NCBI RefSeq assembly: GCF_018263855.1
Contig: NZ_CP073318.1
Span: forward strand, 2,728,001-2,792,000
DNA from: Kutzneria sp. CA-103260
Lineage (GTDB): Bacteria > Actinomycetota > Actinomycetes > Mycobacteriales > Pseudonocardiaceae
Direction: 5' to 3'
Length of the DNA stretch: 64,000 nt
Shown: one piece after another, positions 26,075 to 34,962 of the stretch
Numbering within the stretch: the first letter of the stretch is position 1
Layout: the number at the start of each line of letters is the position of its first letter
Made by a program: the position numbers and the translations under genes
The notes under the pieces: model-generated
The model's input: the letters and a program-made list of their open reading frames with translations, nothing else
What the model was told of the DNA's origin: nothing
Databases searched by the model: none

Positions 26075-29000
26075 TCAAAGCCGCATGCTCGGCGGTGGGC
26101 CGAGGTAGCTGGGCCGGAGGCCGCCGGTGTCGACCACCAGCTTCTGCACGACGACGGTCGGATCGACCATCCAGAACTTCAGCACGTGCGGCCCGGTGGA
26201 GGCGATGACGTGGCGAGTCGAGGTGAGGTTGATGTTGTCGGAGGTGTTGCGTTCCCACTGGCGGTTCAGGGCAGTGCTGTCGGAGCCGGTCGCGGCGATG
26301 ATGTCGACGACTTGCGGTGACTGGTCGTCGAAGGAGACGGCGTAACGGAGTCCGGGTGTGGGCAGGACGTCGTTGCGTGGTGACAGGTGGGCCCAGACGG
26401 TGACAGGCCCGGTAGTGAACAGTGTCATCCGGTACTCAAGGCGCGGCCCGGAGCCTGCGGGTTGGCTGGTTGCCGTGACGGGGAAGGGTTTCATGCCGTC
26501 GCCGTGGCGGCCAATGTCCGGAATGCGTTGCCAGGCAATGCCGTGGGCCGGGATCGTCGCGGTCGGAATGGCGGCGTCGACGGACACGTAGCCGTTGGCC
26601 TCGATGGATCCTTGCCGCCACGCCGACGGCAGTTCGCGGTTCACGACTGACGCCAGCACGGTCACGGTCTGCCCGGCCCCGGTGACGACCACCGGCACCT
26701 GAGTTGTCCCGCGAGGAGCCCGTTTCCAGTCGACGGCGAACTTCACCCGTACCTGGCCGTCCACGACGCCGGCCGCCGGCTGCGCGGTCAGCCATGGCGC
26801 GTCCGGCCGCACCCGGTAGGTGAACTTCTTGCTGCCCCGGTTGAACACGTCGATGTACTGGCCGGGCTGGCTCTGGAACGGGCTGAACTCCGGCAGCACC
26901 GCGGTTGCCGAACCACCCGGCCAGGTTTGTGACGAGCCGTCGACGGCGACCCCCAGCGCGCCGTCGACGGCAAGCGGGATCCGTTGTATTGCCGGGAAAA
27001 GCACGTCCGGGATGGCGGCGTTGTTGATCTGCGGCTGCTGCCACGGGGCGTCCGGGCCGTAGCGGGCCACGTCGCCGTAGTCGATGTGCGGCTGCGTCTG
27101 GAACCCACGCCACTTGCCGCCGGCGATGTCGTTGTTGAACCGCTCGGACAGCGCGAGGTCCTGGGCGAACCGGGATTCGGCCTCGGCGGCGAGGTCGTTG
27201 GCCGCCGCCCGGCCCTGAGCGGCGTACAGGATGTTGGTGAACTCGGCTCGCCGCAAGGCATACAGGTTGGCCGTCGACGCCACCTCGTAACCCACCAGCT
27301 CGAAGTAGGCGTCCTGCGACGCGGCCGGTAATCGGTCGGCGATCTGCTGGGCCCGGACCGCCAACTGTTGCCACTGCTCGGTCACGCGGTCGAGCTCTCC
27401 GTAGTCGGTCAGGCTGTACGGGCTGGCCTGGTCGTCGTAGATGATCGCGGTCGGATCGGTGGCGGGGTTCTTGGCCGGATCGACACTGCTGTGCCGGTTC
27501 AACAGCTCGGGCTTGCGCAGCGCTTGGAGCTTCCCGTAGTCGTGCAGCAGGGCGGCGAGGTCCGCCGCCACCGAGGCGCCGAAGTTCTGCTCCGTGTACT
27601 GACGCTCCCAGGTGGACAGCTGGGCCAGCGGCAGTGGTTTCCACGCGTAGTCCAGGAAGAACTGGAGCGGGAGCTCATTGCCCTTGAGGTCGCCGACGTT
27701 GGCCACCCACAGCCGGTCGACGCCGAATTCGATGGCCTGGTTGAGTTGTTCCCACGTGTTGGCGATGACGCTCGTGTCATTCCACTTGTAGCAGCGGCCG
27801 GGTCCGACGAAGTCGAAGTGGTAGTACAGGCCGTAGCCGCCTTGTCGCGGCGGCAGGGCCGGATCGGGCAGCTTGCGGATGTTGCCCCAGTTGTCGTCGG
27901 GGAACACCACGGTCACGTCGTCGGCCGGCCGCAGGCCTTCCGCCCAGTACCGCATGACTTCGGTGTACAGAGTCCAGACCTGGGGCACCGTGGCCGGGTC
28001 GCGCCCGGTGACGTCGGCCAGGATCGTCCGTTCGGCGGCGAGAATGTCGCGCATCAGGTCGATGCTGTCGCCGTCGGGCAGCCGGGTGTCGCCGGTGCCG
28101 CGCATGCCGACCGTCACCACGCCCTCGAAGTCCTGCGTGACCATGCGGCGGATGCCGTCCGCCCAGTAGGCCTTGATCGCGTCGGCGTTGTGCCGGAAGC
28201 TCCATTCCCCGGTGCCGCCATAGGGATCGTGCCCGGGCGTGACGATGGCGCCGCTGGTGTCGCGGACCGCCGGCACCGCATGCCGGTTCCACTCCTCGAT
28301 GCCGCGCATCATCGGCGCCTCGTGCGAGGTGCCCATGACGATGCCGTACCGCTTGGCCGTGGCGTGATTGAGCGGATCGTCCTCGGCGAAGGCCCGACCC
28401 CACACCGCCGGCCACAGGTAGTTGGCCCGCAGCCGCAGCATGGTCTCGAACACCTTCTCGTAGAAGCCGCTGGTGAAGCCGCCGGGATAGCCGGGCGCCA
28501 GGCCCGGCCCGAAGAAGGCCGGCGCCCACGTGCCCAGCGCCGGGTTCTCGTCGTTGATGAACAGCCCTCGGTACTTCACCGCCGGCGTGCCGAGACTGTG
28601 CCGGCCCGGGGAGATGTGCAGCTCGTCCCGGTGTCGCGGCGGCACGTCGTCCCACCAGTGCCAGGGGGAGACGCCGATCTGCCGGGAGATGTCGTACGCG
28701 CCGTAGATGGTGCCGCGCTGGTCGCTGCCGGTGATCACCAGCGTTCGCTGATCGGGCCCGGCGACAACCTCCGTCAACGAAGTCTCCCACTTGCCGGCGA
28801 TGCCGGTGGTGTCCAGGCCCATCGCCCGCACGAGCGGGCTGGCGTCAAGGGAACCGATGACCACGACCTCGGCCACCGCCGGCACGTGGTCGACATGCAG
28901 TTCCGGTCGGACACCGGTGACGCGCTCGATGTCGTCCCGGAGATCGGCGGCCACCCGGACCACGCCGGGATGGTCGCTGGAACTGACCACCAGCGGCGCG

Positions 29001-29116
29001 GCTTTTCGGTTGGCCACCAACGGAAAACTACCCGGACCGCTGCGCAGGGAGAGCGAGGATCCCGCGGCCAGCGCGCCGACCATGCCGAGGAATCCGCGTC
29101 GGTCGAGAGGTGCCAT
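26075..29116 (-). CDS. secreted GH115 xylan alpha-1,2-glucuronidase
   Basis: The product has 1013 residues from ATG 29116, which has GGAG 5 bases upstream; the GTG one codon earlier is less well placed. The Tat-type leader LDRRGFLGMVGALAAG precedes the catalytic region. GH115-typical segments are KYRGLFINDENPALG, WPAVWGRAFAEDDPLN, MGTSHEAPMMRG, VFPDDNWGNIRKLPD and LWVANVGDLKGNELP. The C-terminal 250 residues form the usual beta-sandwich. The enzyme removes (methyl)glucuronic acid from xylan side chains, complementing the xylanases to the right. It is divergent from the LacI regulator. Confidence 0.92.
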   Translation of the reverse strand: MAPLDRRGFLGMVGALAAGSSLSLRSGPGSFPLVANRKAAPLVVSSSDHPGVVRVAADLRDDIERVTGVRPELHVDHVPAVAEVVVIGSLDASPLVRAMGLDTTGIAGKWETSLTEVVAGPDQRTLVITGSDQRGTIYGAYDISRQIGVSPWHWWDDVPPRHRDELHISPGRHSLGTPAVKYRGLFINDENPALGTWAPAFFGPGLAPGYPGGFTSGFYEKVFETMLRLRANYLWPAVWGRAFAEDDPLNHATAKRYGIVMGTSHEAPMMRGIEEWNRHAVPAVRDTSGAIVTPGHDPYGGTGEWSFRHNADAIKAYWADGIRRMVTQDFEGVVTVGMRGTGDTRLPDGDSIDLMRDILAAERTILADVTGRDPATVPQVWTLYTEVMRYWAEGLRPADDVTVVFPDDNWGNIRKLPDPALPPRQGGYGLYYHFDFVGPGRCYKWNDTSVIANTWEQLNQAIEFGVDRLWVANVGDLKGNELPLQFFLDYAWKPLPLAQLSTWERQYTEQNFGASVAADLAALLHDYGKLQALRKPELLNRHSSVDPAKNPATDPTAIIYDDQASPYSLTDYGELDRVTEQWQQLAVRAQQIADRLPAASQDAYFELVGYEVASTANLYALRRAEFTNILYAAQGRAAANDLAAEAESRFAQDLALSERFNNDIAGGKWRGFQTQPHIDYGDVARYGPDAPWQQPQINNAAIPDVLFPAIQRIPLAVDGALGVAVDGSSQTWPGGSATAVLPEFSPFQSQPGQYIDVFNRGSKKFTYRVRPDAPWLTAQPAAGVVDGQVRVKFAVDWKRAPRGTTQVPVVVTGAGQTVTVLASVVNRELPSAWRQGSIEANGYVSVDAAIPTATIPAHGIAWQRIPDIGRHGDGMKPFPVTATSQPAGSGPRLEYRMTLFTTGPVTVWAHLSPRNDVLPTPGLRYAVSFDDQSPQVVDIIAATGSDSTALNRQWERNTSDNINLTSTRHVIASTGPHVLKFWMVDPTVVVQKLVVDTGGLRPSYLGPPPSMRL

Positions 29117-29142
29117 CACATCTCCTGAACGGGAGGGACTGG

Positions 29143-29170
29143 CGAAAGTATTCGGACCCGAGCTCGAAAC
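29143..29170. promoter_or_regulatory. CGAAA-type repeats between GH115 and lacI-family genes
   Basis: CGAAAGTATTCG (29143-29154) has CGAA/TTCG inverted ends, and a second CGAAAC half-site follows at 29165-29170. It lies within the 120-bp divergent region and resembles the palindrome at 30287-30297. It is a candidate operator for the adjacent LacI-family protein. Confidence 0.45.
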
Positions 29171-29236
29171 TACGACCGGTGTTGGTCCCCGTCAAGAGGT
29201 GTCGCCGAGCCGGCCCATTGCCTACCATCGGATGCC

Positions 29237-30280
29237 ATGGATGCCCAGGAAGCCGAGTACACGGGCGAAGTCGGGCTGCGGGCGGCCGCCCCGACGCTGG
29301 CCGAGATCGCCCGGACGGCCGGCGTCTCCACTCCGACAGTTTCGAAGGTGCTCAACGGCCGGGCCGACGTCGCCCCGGGCACCCGGGCCCGGGTGGAGGA
29401 GTTGCTGCGCGAGCACGGATACCGCCGCAAGCGCGGCGGCGCCCAGCCGTCCAAGCTGTTCGACCTGGTCTTCCACGAGCTGGACAGCGCCTGGGCGATG
29501 GAGGTCATCCGGGGCGTGGAGAACGTGGCCCGGCGGGAGGGGCTGACCATCGCGCTGTCCGAGTCGGCCGGCCGGCTCACGCCCGGCCAGACCTGGGTGG
29601 ACGGCGTGCTGGCCCGCCGGCCCAGCGGCGTGGTGCTGGTGCTGTCCAACCTCGACGACGCCCAGCGCGCCCAACTGACCAGCCGGGACATCCCGTTCGT
29701 GGTGCTCGACCCGGCCGGCGACCCGGCCGCCGGCGTGCCCTCGGTCGGCGCCAACAACTGGCTCGGCGGCCTCACCGCCACCCGCCACCTGGTCGAACTC
29801 GGTCACCGGCGGATCGCCATGCTGGGCGGTCCGTCGCGGATGATGTGCAGCCGGGCCCGGGTGGACGGCTACCGCACCGCGCTGGAGACGGCCGGTCTGG
29901 GTATCGACCCGACGCTGATCCGCGAGGGCAACTTCCACCACGAGGCCGGCTATGCCACCGGCCTTGAGCTGCTGAAACTGTCCGACCGGCCGACCGCGGT
30001 GTTCGCCGGCAACGACCTGCAGGCCCTCGGCGTCTACGAGGCGGCCCGTGAGCTGGGACTTCGGGTCCCGGACGATCTCAGCGTGGTCGGTTTCGACGAC
30101 CTGCCGCTGGCCCGCTGGGTGGGGCCGCCGCTGACCACCGTGCGGCAGCCGTTGGTGGAGATGGCCGAGACTGCCACCCAACTGGCCCTCGACCTGGGCC
30201 AGGGCCGCAAGCCGGCGGCCACCCGGGTCGACCTGGCCACCACGCTGGTGGTCCGGAACAGCACCGCAAGGCCGCGCTGA
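29237..30280 (+). CDS. LacI-family transcriptional regulator of xylan genes
   Basis: The product has 347 residues. The HTH_LacI domain is at about 17-72 (TLAEIARTAGVSTPTVSKVL with hinge NGRADVAPGTRARVEELL). The periplasmic-binding-like effector domain follows, with typical LGHRRIAMLGGPS, PTAVFAGNDLQALGVYEAAR and PDDLSVVGFDDLPLARWVGP. No ribosome binding site is seen, and TACCAT 8 bases upstream suggests a leaderless mRNA. Placed between GH115 and the GH11-CE4-GH10 operon, with CGAAA-type repeats on both sides, it is probably their xylo-oligosaccharide-responsive repressor. Confidence 0.9.
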   Translation: MDAQEAEYTGEVGLRAAAPTLAEIARTAGVSTPTVSKVLNGRADVAPGTRARVEELLREHGYRRKRGGAQPSKLFDLVFHELDSAWAMEVIRGVENVARREGLTIALSESAGRLTPGQTWVDGVLARRPSGVVLVLSNLDDAQRAQLTSRDIPFVVLDPAGDPAAGVPSVGANNWLGGLTATRHLVELGHRRIAMLGGPSRMMCSRARVDGYRTALETAGLGIDPTLIREGNFHHEAGYATGLELLKLSDRPTAVFAGNDLQALGVYEAARELGLRVPDDLSVVGFDDLPLARWVGPPLTTVRQPLVEMAETATQLALDLGQGRKPAATRVDLATTLVVRNSTARPR

Positions 30281-30286
30281 AGGTGT

Positions 30287-30376
30287 CGAAACTTTCGAAA
30301 CGGGCATCCGGCACCGCCGCCGTCCACTGTGGATGATCGGCAACGTCAGAGTCCCGAAATAACAACGAAAGTTGTT
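30287..30376. promoter_or_regulatory. operator-like palindromes before the xylanase operon
   Basis: CGAAACTTTCG (30287-30297) is a perfect 11-bp palindrome with a central C. AACAAC (30361-30366) and GTTGTT (30371-30376) are inverted around GAAA. Both lie in the 168 bp between the LacI stop and the GH11 start. Confidence 0.5.
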
Positions 30377-30448
30377 GCCCACGCTGTGCGACCGGGTCGA
30401 CACTGCTCGACACCGACACGGTTTCCTCAACGAGGAGGACCATCGCAC

Positions 30449-31120
30449 ATGGATCACCTTCCCGATTTCTCGCTGAGCCGCCGAGGCTTGCTCGCGGCCG
30501 GCGCGGCGCTGGCGGCCTCGGTGGCCCTGCCGGCCACGGCCCACGCCGACACCACGATCACCACCAACCAGACCGGAACCAACAACGGGTACTACTACTC
30601 GTTCTGGACGGCCGGCGGCGGTTCGGTGGCGATGACGCTGTCGTCCGGCGGCAGCTACCGGACGCAGTGGACAAACTGCAACAACTTCGTCGCCGGCAAG
30701 GGATGGAGCAACGGCGGCCGCCGCAGCGTCCAGTACTCGGGCAGCTTCTCCCCATCCGGCAACAGCTACCTCTCGCTCTACGGCTGGACGTCCAACCCGC
30801 TGGTCGAGTACTACATCGTGGACAACTGGGGCACCTACCGGCCGACCGGCACCTACAAGGGCTCGGTGTCCAGCGACGGCGGGACGTACGACATCTACGA
30901 GACCACGCGCTACAACGCCCCGTCGGTCGAGGGAACCAAGACGTTCAACCAGTACTGGAGCGTCCGGCAGGCCAAGCGCACCGGCGGCACCATCACCACC
31001 GGCAACCACTTCGACGCGTGGGCTCGCGCCGGCATGAACCTGGGCAGCTTCAAGTACTACATGATCCTCGCCACCGAGGGCTACCAGAGCAGCGGCAGCT
31101 CCTCGATCACCGTCAGCTGA
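30449..31120 (+). CDS. secreted GH11 endo-1,4-beta-xylanase
   Basis: The product has 223 residues from ATG 30449, with GGAGGA about 10 bases upstream. A Tat-like leader ([16 protein letters not shown]) ends near AHA-D. The mature part is one GH11 jelly-roll: [19 protein letters not shown], nucleophile Glu in [13 protein letters not shown], thumb region [12 protein letters not shown] and acid/base Glu in [13 protein letters not shown]. It has no carbohydrate-binding module. It is the first gene of a xylan operon with CE4 and GH10, separated from the next by 18 bp. Confidence 0.95.
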   Translation: MDHLPDFSLSRRGLLAAGAALAASVALPATAHADTTITTNQTGTNNGYYYSFWTAGGGSVAMTLSSGGSYRTQWTNCNNFVAGKGWSNGGRRSVQYSGSFSPSGNSYLSLYGWTSNPLVEYYIVDNWGTYRPTGTYKGSVSSDGGTYDIYETTRYNAPSVEGTKTFNQYWSVRQAKRTGGTITTGNHFDAWARAGMNLGSFKYYMILATEGYQSSGSSSITVS

Positions 31121-31138
31121 GCGGGAAGGGCACCGCGA

Positions 31139-31801
31139 ATGCGCACGACCGCACGGTTGCTCGCGGCCGGCCTGACCGCCGCCGCCATGATGACCCCGAG
31201 CGTCGGCGTCGCCGACGCCGCCTCGTGCAACGGCTACGTCGGCATCACCTTCGACGACGGACCGTCCAACGACCACACTCCGGCCCTCCTCAACGCCCTG
31301 CGGCAGAACGGCCTGCGGGCAACGGTGTTCAACGAGGGGCAGTACGCCGCCGCCTACCCGGCGCAGGTGCGCGCCGAAGCGGCCGCCGGCATGTGGATCG
31401 GCAACCACAGCTACACCCACCCGCACCTGACCCAGGAGAGTCAGGCCCAGATGGACTCGGAGCTCTCCCGTACCCAGCAGGCGATCGCCGCCGCCGGTGG
31501 CGGCACGCCGAACCTGTTCCGCCCGCCCTACGGGGAAACCAACTCCACGCTGCGGACCGTCGAGCAGAAGTACGGGCTGACGCAGATCATCTGGGACGTC
31601 GACTCGCAGGACTGGAACGGCGCGAGTGTCGACGCCATCGTGGCGGCCAACGCCCGCCTCACCAACGGCCAGATCATCCTGATGCACGAGTGGCCGGCCA
31701 ACACCCTCGCCGCGATTCCCCGCATCGCGCAGGGACTCGCCGCCCGCGGCCTGTGCGCAGGGCGGATCTCGCCGCAGACCGGCCGCGCCGTCGCCCCGTA
31801 A
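31139..31801 (+). CDS. secreted CE4 polysaccharide deacetylase (acetylxylan esterase type)
   Basis: The product has 220 residues with a signal peptide ending near ADA-A. NodB motifs are TFDDGPS (catalytic base and metal Asp), HSYTHPHL (metal His pair), FRPPYGE (motif 3), and later DVDSQDWNG and IILMHEWP. In a xylan operon the likely substrate is acetylated xylan, although related domains deacetylate chitin oligomers. It is the middle gene between GH11 and GH10 xylanases, and has no CBM. Confidence 0.9.
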   Translation: MRTTARLLAAGLTAAAMMTPSVGVADAASCNGYVGITFDDGPSNDHTPALLNALRQNGLRATVFNEGQYAAAYPAQVRAEAAAGMWIGNHSYTHPHLTQESQAQMDSELSRTQQAIAAAGGGTPNLFRPPYGETNSTLRTVEQKYGLTQIIWDVDSQDWNGASVDAIVAANARLTNGQIILMHEWPANTLAAIPRIAQGLAARGLCAGRISPQTGRAVAP

Positions 31802-31822
31802 CAGCACCGGAAAGGCATCCCT

Positions 31823-33208
31823 GTGTTCACCACTCGCACTGCCAGAGCCGGGCTGGCCGCCACTGCCGCGCTGACTGTCGGTGGGCTGCTGCTCGCCGGC
31901 GTGACCAGCGAGGCCGGCGCGGCCGGCACCGGGCTGAAGACCCTGGCCGAGGCCAAGAACATCTACTTCGGCACCGCGCTCACCCAGTCCAACCTCAGCA
32001 ACTCCACCCTCACGGCCGTCGCCGGGGCCCAGTTCGACATGGTCACACCGGGCAACGAGATGAAGTGGGACACCACCGAACCGTCCAACGGCACCTACAA
32101 CTTCGGGCCCGGCGACCAGATCGTCTCCTTCGCGCAGTCGCACAGCATGCGGATCCGCGGCCACAACCTGGTGTGGCACAGCCAGTTGCCGTCCTGGGTG
32201 AGCAGCCTGCCGAGCAACCAGGTGCAGGCGGCGATGGAGGCCCACATCACGACGGAGGCCACCCACTACAAGGGCAAGCTGTACGCCTGGGACGTGGTCA
32301 ACGAGCCGTTCGACGACAGCGGCAACCTGCGCACCGACGCGTTCTACAACGCCATGGGCAGCGGCTACATCGCCGACGCCCTGCGCACCGCGCACGCCGC
32401 CGACCCGAACGCCAAGCTGTACCTCAACGACTACAACATCGAGGGGCAGAACGCCAAGAGCGACGCCATGTACCAGCTGGTGTCGCAGCTGAAGGCGCAG
32501 GGCGTGCCGATCGACGGAATCGGGCTGGAGAGCCACTTCATCGTCGGCCAGGTGCCGTCGTCCATGCGTGCCAACATGCAGCGCTTCGCCGCGCTGGGAC
32601 TGGACGTCGCCATCACCGAGTTGGACGACCGGATGCAGACGCCGGCCAGCAACGCCAACCTGGCCCAGCAGGCCACCGACTACGCGGCGGTGGTGGCCAA
32701 CTGCCTCGCGGTTCCCCGTTGTGTCGGCGTGTCCCAGTGGGGCGTCGGCGACGCGGACTCCTGGATCCCCGGCGCGTTCCCGGGCCAGGGCGCCGCGACC
32801 ATGTACGACAACAACTACCAGCCCAAGCCGGCGTACAACTCGACGGCGACGGCCCTCGGCGGTTCGACGACGACCACTCCGCCGCCTCCGCCGAGTTCCA
32901 CCTGCAAGGTCACGGACACCGTGAACGCCTGGAACACCGGCCTCACCGAGAGCATCACGATCACCAACACCGGATCCTCGGCGATCAGCGGCTGGTCGCT
33001 GGCCTTCACGCTGGCCGGTGGCCAGGCGATCACGTCGGCGTGGAACGCCACCATCGCGCCGTCCACCGGCGCGGTGACCGCGAAGAACGTGAACTACAAC
33101 GGATCCGTCGCCCCCGGCGCGTCCGTGTCGTTCGGCTTCCAGGCCAGTCACACCGGCGACACCTCCACCCCTGGTGACTTCACCCTGAACGGAACTCGCT
33201 GCGCCTGA
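31823..33208 (+). CDS. secreted GH10 xylanase with C-terminal CBM2
   Basis: The product has 461 residues from GTG 31823, preceded by GGAAAGG. A signal peptide is followed by the GH10 barrel: GHNLVWHSQLPSW, acid/base Glu in AWDVVNEPFDDSG, nucleophile Glu in VAITELDDRMQ, and SQWGVGDADSW. A Thr/Pro linker (TTTPPPPPSS) leads to a CBM2 at about 365-461, bounded by Cys residues (STCKVTD ... NGTRC) with the conserved WNTG and SGWSLAFTL Trp positions. It ends the xylan operon directly before a strong hairpin. Confidence 0.95.
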   Translation: MFTTRTARAGLAATAALTVGGLLLAGVTSEAGAAGTGLKTLAEAKNIYFGTALTQSNLSNSTLTAVAGAQFDMVTPGNEMKWDTTEPSNGTYNFGPGDQIVSFAQSHSMRIRGHNLVWHSQLPSWVSSLPSNQVQAAMEAHITTEATHYKGKLYAWDVVNEPFDDSGNLRTDAFYNAMGSGYIADALRTAHAADPNAKLYLNDYNIEGQNAKSDAMYQLVSQLKAQGVPIDGIGLESHFIVGQVPSSMRANMQRFAALGLDVAITELDDRMQTPASNANLAQQATDYAAVVANCLAVPRCVGVSQWGVGDADSWIPGAFPGQGAATMYDNNYQPKPAYNSTATALGGSTTTTPPPPPSSTCKVTDTVNAWNTGLTESITITNTGSSAISGWSLAFTLAGGQAITSAWNATIAPSTGAVTAKNVNYNGSVAPGASVSFGFQASHTGDTSTPGDFTLNGTRCA

Positions 33209-33210
33209 CC

Positions 33211-33252
33211 GAACTCCGGTCCCGACCGCGGCGGCGGTCGGGACCGGAGTTC
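33211..33252. terminator. bidirectional terminator between GH10 and GH5 genes
   Basis: Perfect 19-bp arms 33211-33229 and 33234-33252 enclose GGCG. The hairpin fills the 45 bp between two convergent stop codons. There is no T-run, as is common in actinomycetes. Confidence 0.85.
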
Positions 33253-33253
33253 G

Positions 33254-34696
33254 TCAGAACTGCGCGAAGTGGGCCTTGATGCCCGCTCCGAACGCCGTCG
33301 GCGTGCCGTCGTAGGAGGTGATCAGTGCCGGCCCGGACGAGCAGTCCCAGGTGTTCCAGGTCCACGCCAGGTAGGAGGCGGCGTGCTGGTCCAGCCAGGT
33401 CATCAGGCCGTCCACATAGGAATGGCCGCAGTCGTTCTCGCCGATCTCGCCGGCCACCAGCGGCACCTTGGCCGCCACCGGCGCGATCTGGCTGTCCCAG
33501 CAGGACGACGACGAGCACGAGTTGAAGTTGTACGAGTGCCAGGACGCGGCGAGGTTGTGCAGCGGGTCCGTGGGCTCGTAGGTCAGCCACTGCGACAGGT
33601 CATTGGTGTATGCCAGACCGCCGAGCATGATCACGTTGTTCGCACCGGTGGCCCGCACGGCGTTGACCAGCGACTGCGTCCCGGCGACCTGGTAAGTGAT
33701 GCCCGAGCAGGTGCCGCCGTCGCGCAGGCAGGTCCAGCCGTTGGTGGTGGCGCGGTCCGGGTACGGCTCGTTGAACAGGTCGAACACCGTCGAGTCGTCG
33801 CCCTTGAACGCCGTCGCGACCTGGCTCCAGAACGTCGGCGCGTACTGCGCGTCCGGCATCGGCTTCTGGCAGGTGGCGTTGACGTCCGAGCAGCCCGCGG
33901 AGTTGCCGGTGTACTGGCCGTGCGTCCAGTGCAGGTCGAGGATCGCCACCAGCCCGTTCTGGTGCAACAGGTTCACGTAGTCCTTGATCGCGTTCTGGTA
34001 GGCCGTGCCGGCGTAGGCGGGTTTCACGTCGGGCAACGCGAGCCAGCAGTCCTCGTTGAGCGGCACCCGGACCGCGTTGACGTGCCAGCTCTTGATGGCC
34101 GCTACGGACGCCGCGTCCACCGGTCCGTCGAAGATGCCGTTGCCCTGCACGCACGCGAACTCCGCGCCGGACCGGTTGACCCCGTGCAGCGTCACGGTCT
34201 TCCCGGCGGCGTCCACGAAGTGGTTGCCGGAGACCTGAAGCGCCGGGGCGGGGCCGTCGGGCGGCGGCGGTGGCGGGGGAGGGGTGGTCCCGTTGCAGGG
34301 GCTGCCGTTCACCGCGAAGTCGGTCGGCTTGTCGTTGGTACCGCTGTAGGTGAAGTTCGCGCCGGTGGTGACCGAGCCGCTCGGCGGCACCGTCGCGTTC
34401 CACGGAAGGTTGGCCACGGTGACCGTCTTGCCGGACTGCGACCACGTGCCGTTCCAGCCCTGCTGGAGGGCCTGGTTACCGGCGTAGGAGTAGGTCAGCT
34501 GCCAGCCGCTGAGCGGCGAGCCGCCGAGGTTGCCGATGGTGACCGAGGCCGTGAAGCCGGATCCCCAGTCGTTGACGGTGTAATCGACCTTGCAGGCGAG
34601 CGCGCCGTCGGCGACGGCCGGCGCAGTCGGCACGGCCACGCCGACCAGCGCCAAGGCCGCGGCGAGCAGGGGTGCTGCGGTGGTGCCCAATCGCAT
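33254..34696 (-). CDS. secreted CBM2-GH5 endoglucanase
   Basis: The product has 480 residues from ATG 34696, chosen for GAGGAG 6 bases upstream. The signal peptide ends at AVA-D. An N-terminal CBM2 (ALACKVDYTVNDWGSGFTAS to NGSPCNG) is joined by a proline-rich linker to a GH5 domain: HGVNRSGAEFACVQG, acid/base Glu in VFDLFNEPYPD, ASWHSYNFN, and nucleophile Glu in PLVAGEIGENDCG. It is divergent from the GH6 operon, with a CelR/CebR-type box 32 bp before the start. It is predicted to cut internal beta-1,4-glucan bonds. Confidence 0.93.
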   Translation of the reverse strand: MRLGTTAAPLLAAALALVGVAVPTAPAVADGALACKVDYTVNDWGSGFTASVTIGNLGGSPLSGWQLTYSYAGNQALQQGWNGTWSQSGKTVTVANLPWNATVPPSGSVTTGANFTYSGTNDKPTDFAVNGSPCNGTTPPPPPPPPDGPAPALQVSGNHFVDAAGKTVTLHGVNRSGAEFACVQGNGIFDGPVDAASVAAIKSWHVNAVRVPLNEDCWLALPDVKPAYAGTAYQNAIKDYVNLLHQNGLVAILDLHWTHGQYTGNSAGCSDVNATCQKPMPDAQYAPTFWSQVATAFKGDDSTVFDLFNEPYPDRATTNGWTCLRDGGTCSGITYQVAGTQSLVNAVRATGANNVIMLGGLAYTNDLSQWLTYEPTDPLHNLAASWHSYNFNSCSSSSCWDSQIAPVAAKVPLVAGEIGENDCGHSYVDGLMTWLDQHAASYLAWTWNTWDCSSGPALITSYDGTPTAFGAGIKAHFAQF

Positions 34697-34727
34697 TGTC
34701 GCTCCTCGAAGGCAGGGGAACACCAAC

Positions 34728-34741
34728 TGGGAGCGCTTCCA
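34728..34741. promoter_or_regulatory. CelR/CebR-type operator before GH5 gene
   Basis: TGGGAGCGCTTCCA differs by one base from TGGGAGCGCTCCCA, the operator known for the cellobiose-responsive LacI-family repressors CelR and CebR. It is centred about 38 bp before the leftward ATG at 34696. Confidence 0.75.
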
Positions 34742-34901
34742 GAGTGGCGAGAGCGTAACTCGGGTAGAACTCGCTGTAAACGGAACTGCGCCGAGCGGTG
34801 TAATACACACCCCGCGAATGACGGCCGACCGGGGCATGTGTGGTGAATGTGAGCCTGGAACCTTCCGATCAGGTTGCTGGCTCGTTACAGTCGGCTGCGA
34901 C

Positions 34902-34915
34902 TGGAAGCGCTTCCA
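34902..34915. promoter_or_regulatory. CelR/CebR-type operator before GH6 operon
   Basis: TGGAAGCGCTTCCA is a perfect 14-bp palindrome, 47 bp before the GH6 ATG at 34963. It pairs with the box at 34728-34741, so both divergent cellulase units appear to be under one cellobiose-type repressor. No such repressor other than the LacI-family gene at 29237 is visible in the window. Confidence 0.8.
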
Positions 34916-34962
34916 GAGCGATCGGTCAGCACTCCCTCAATGCCGCGAGGAGTACTCCGCAC

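Noticed and set aside
29222-33151. A 1309-codon leftward open frame opposite the LacI, GH11, CE4 and GH10 genes
   Set aside because: The composition is that of a reverse-frame shadow of high-GC genes, with no domain matches. The opposite strand has well-supported genes with catalytic motifs.
30667-33177. An 836-codon rightward frame spanning GH11 to GH10
   Set aside because: It is Arg/Gln-rich, crosses three real genes in another frame and has no recognisable domain.
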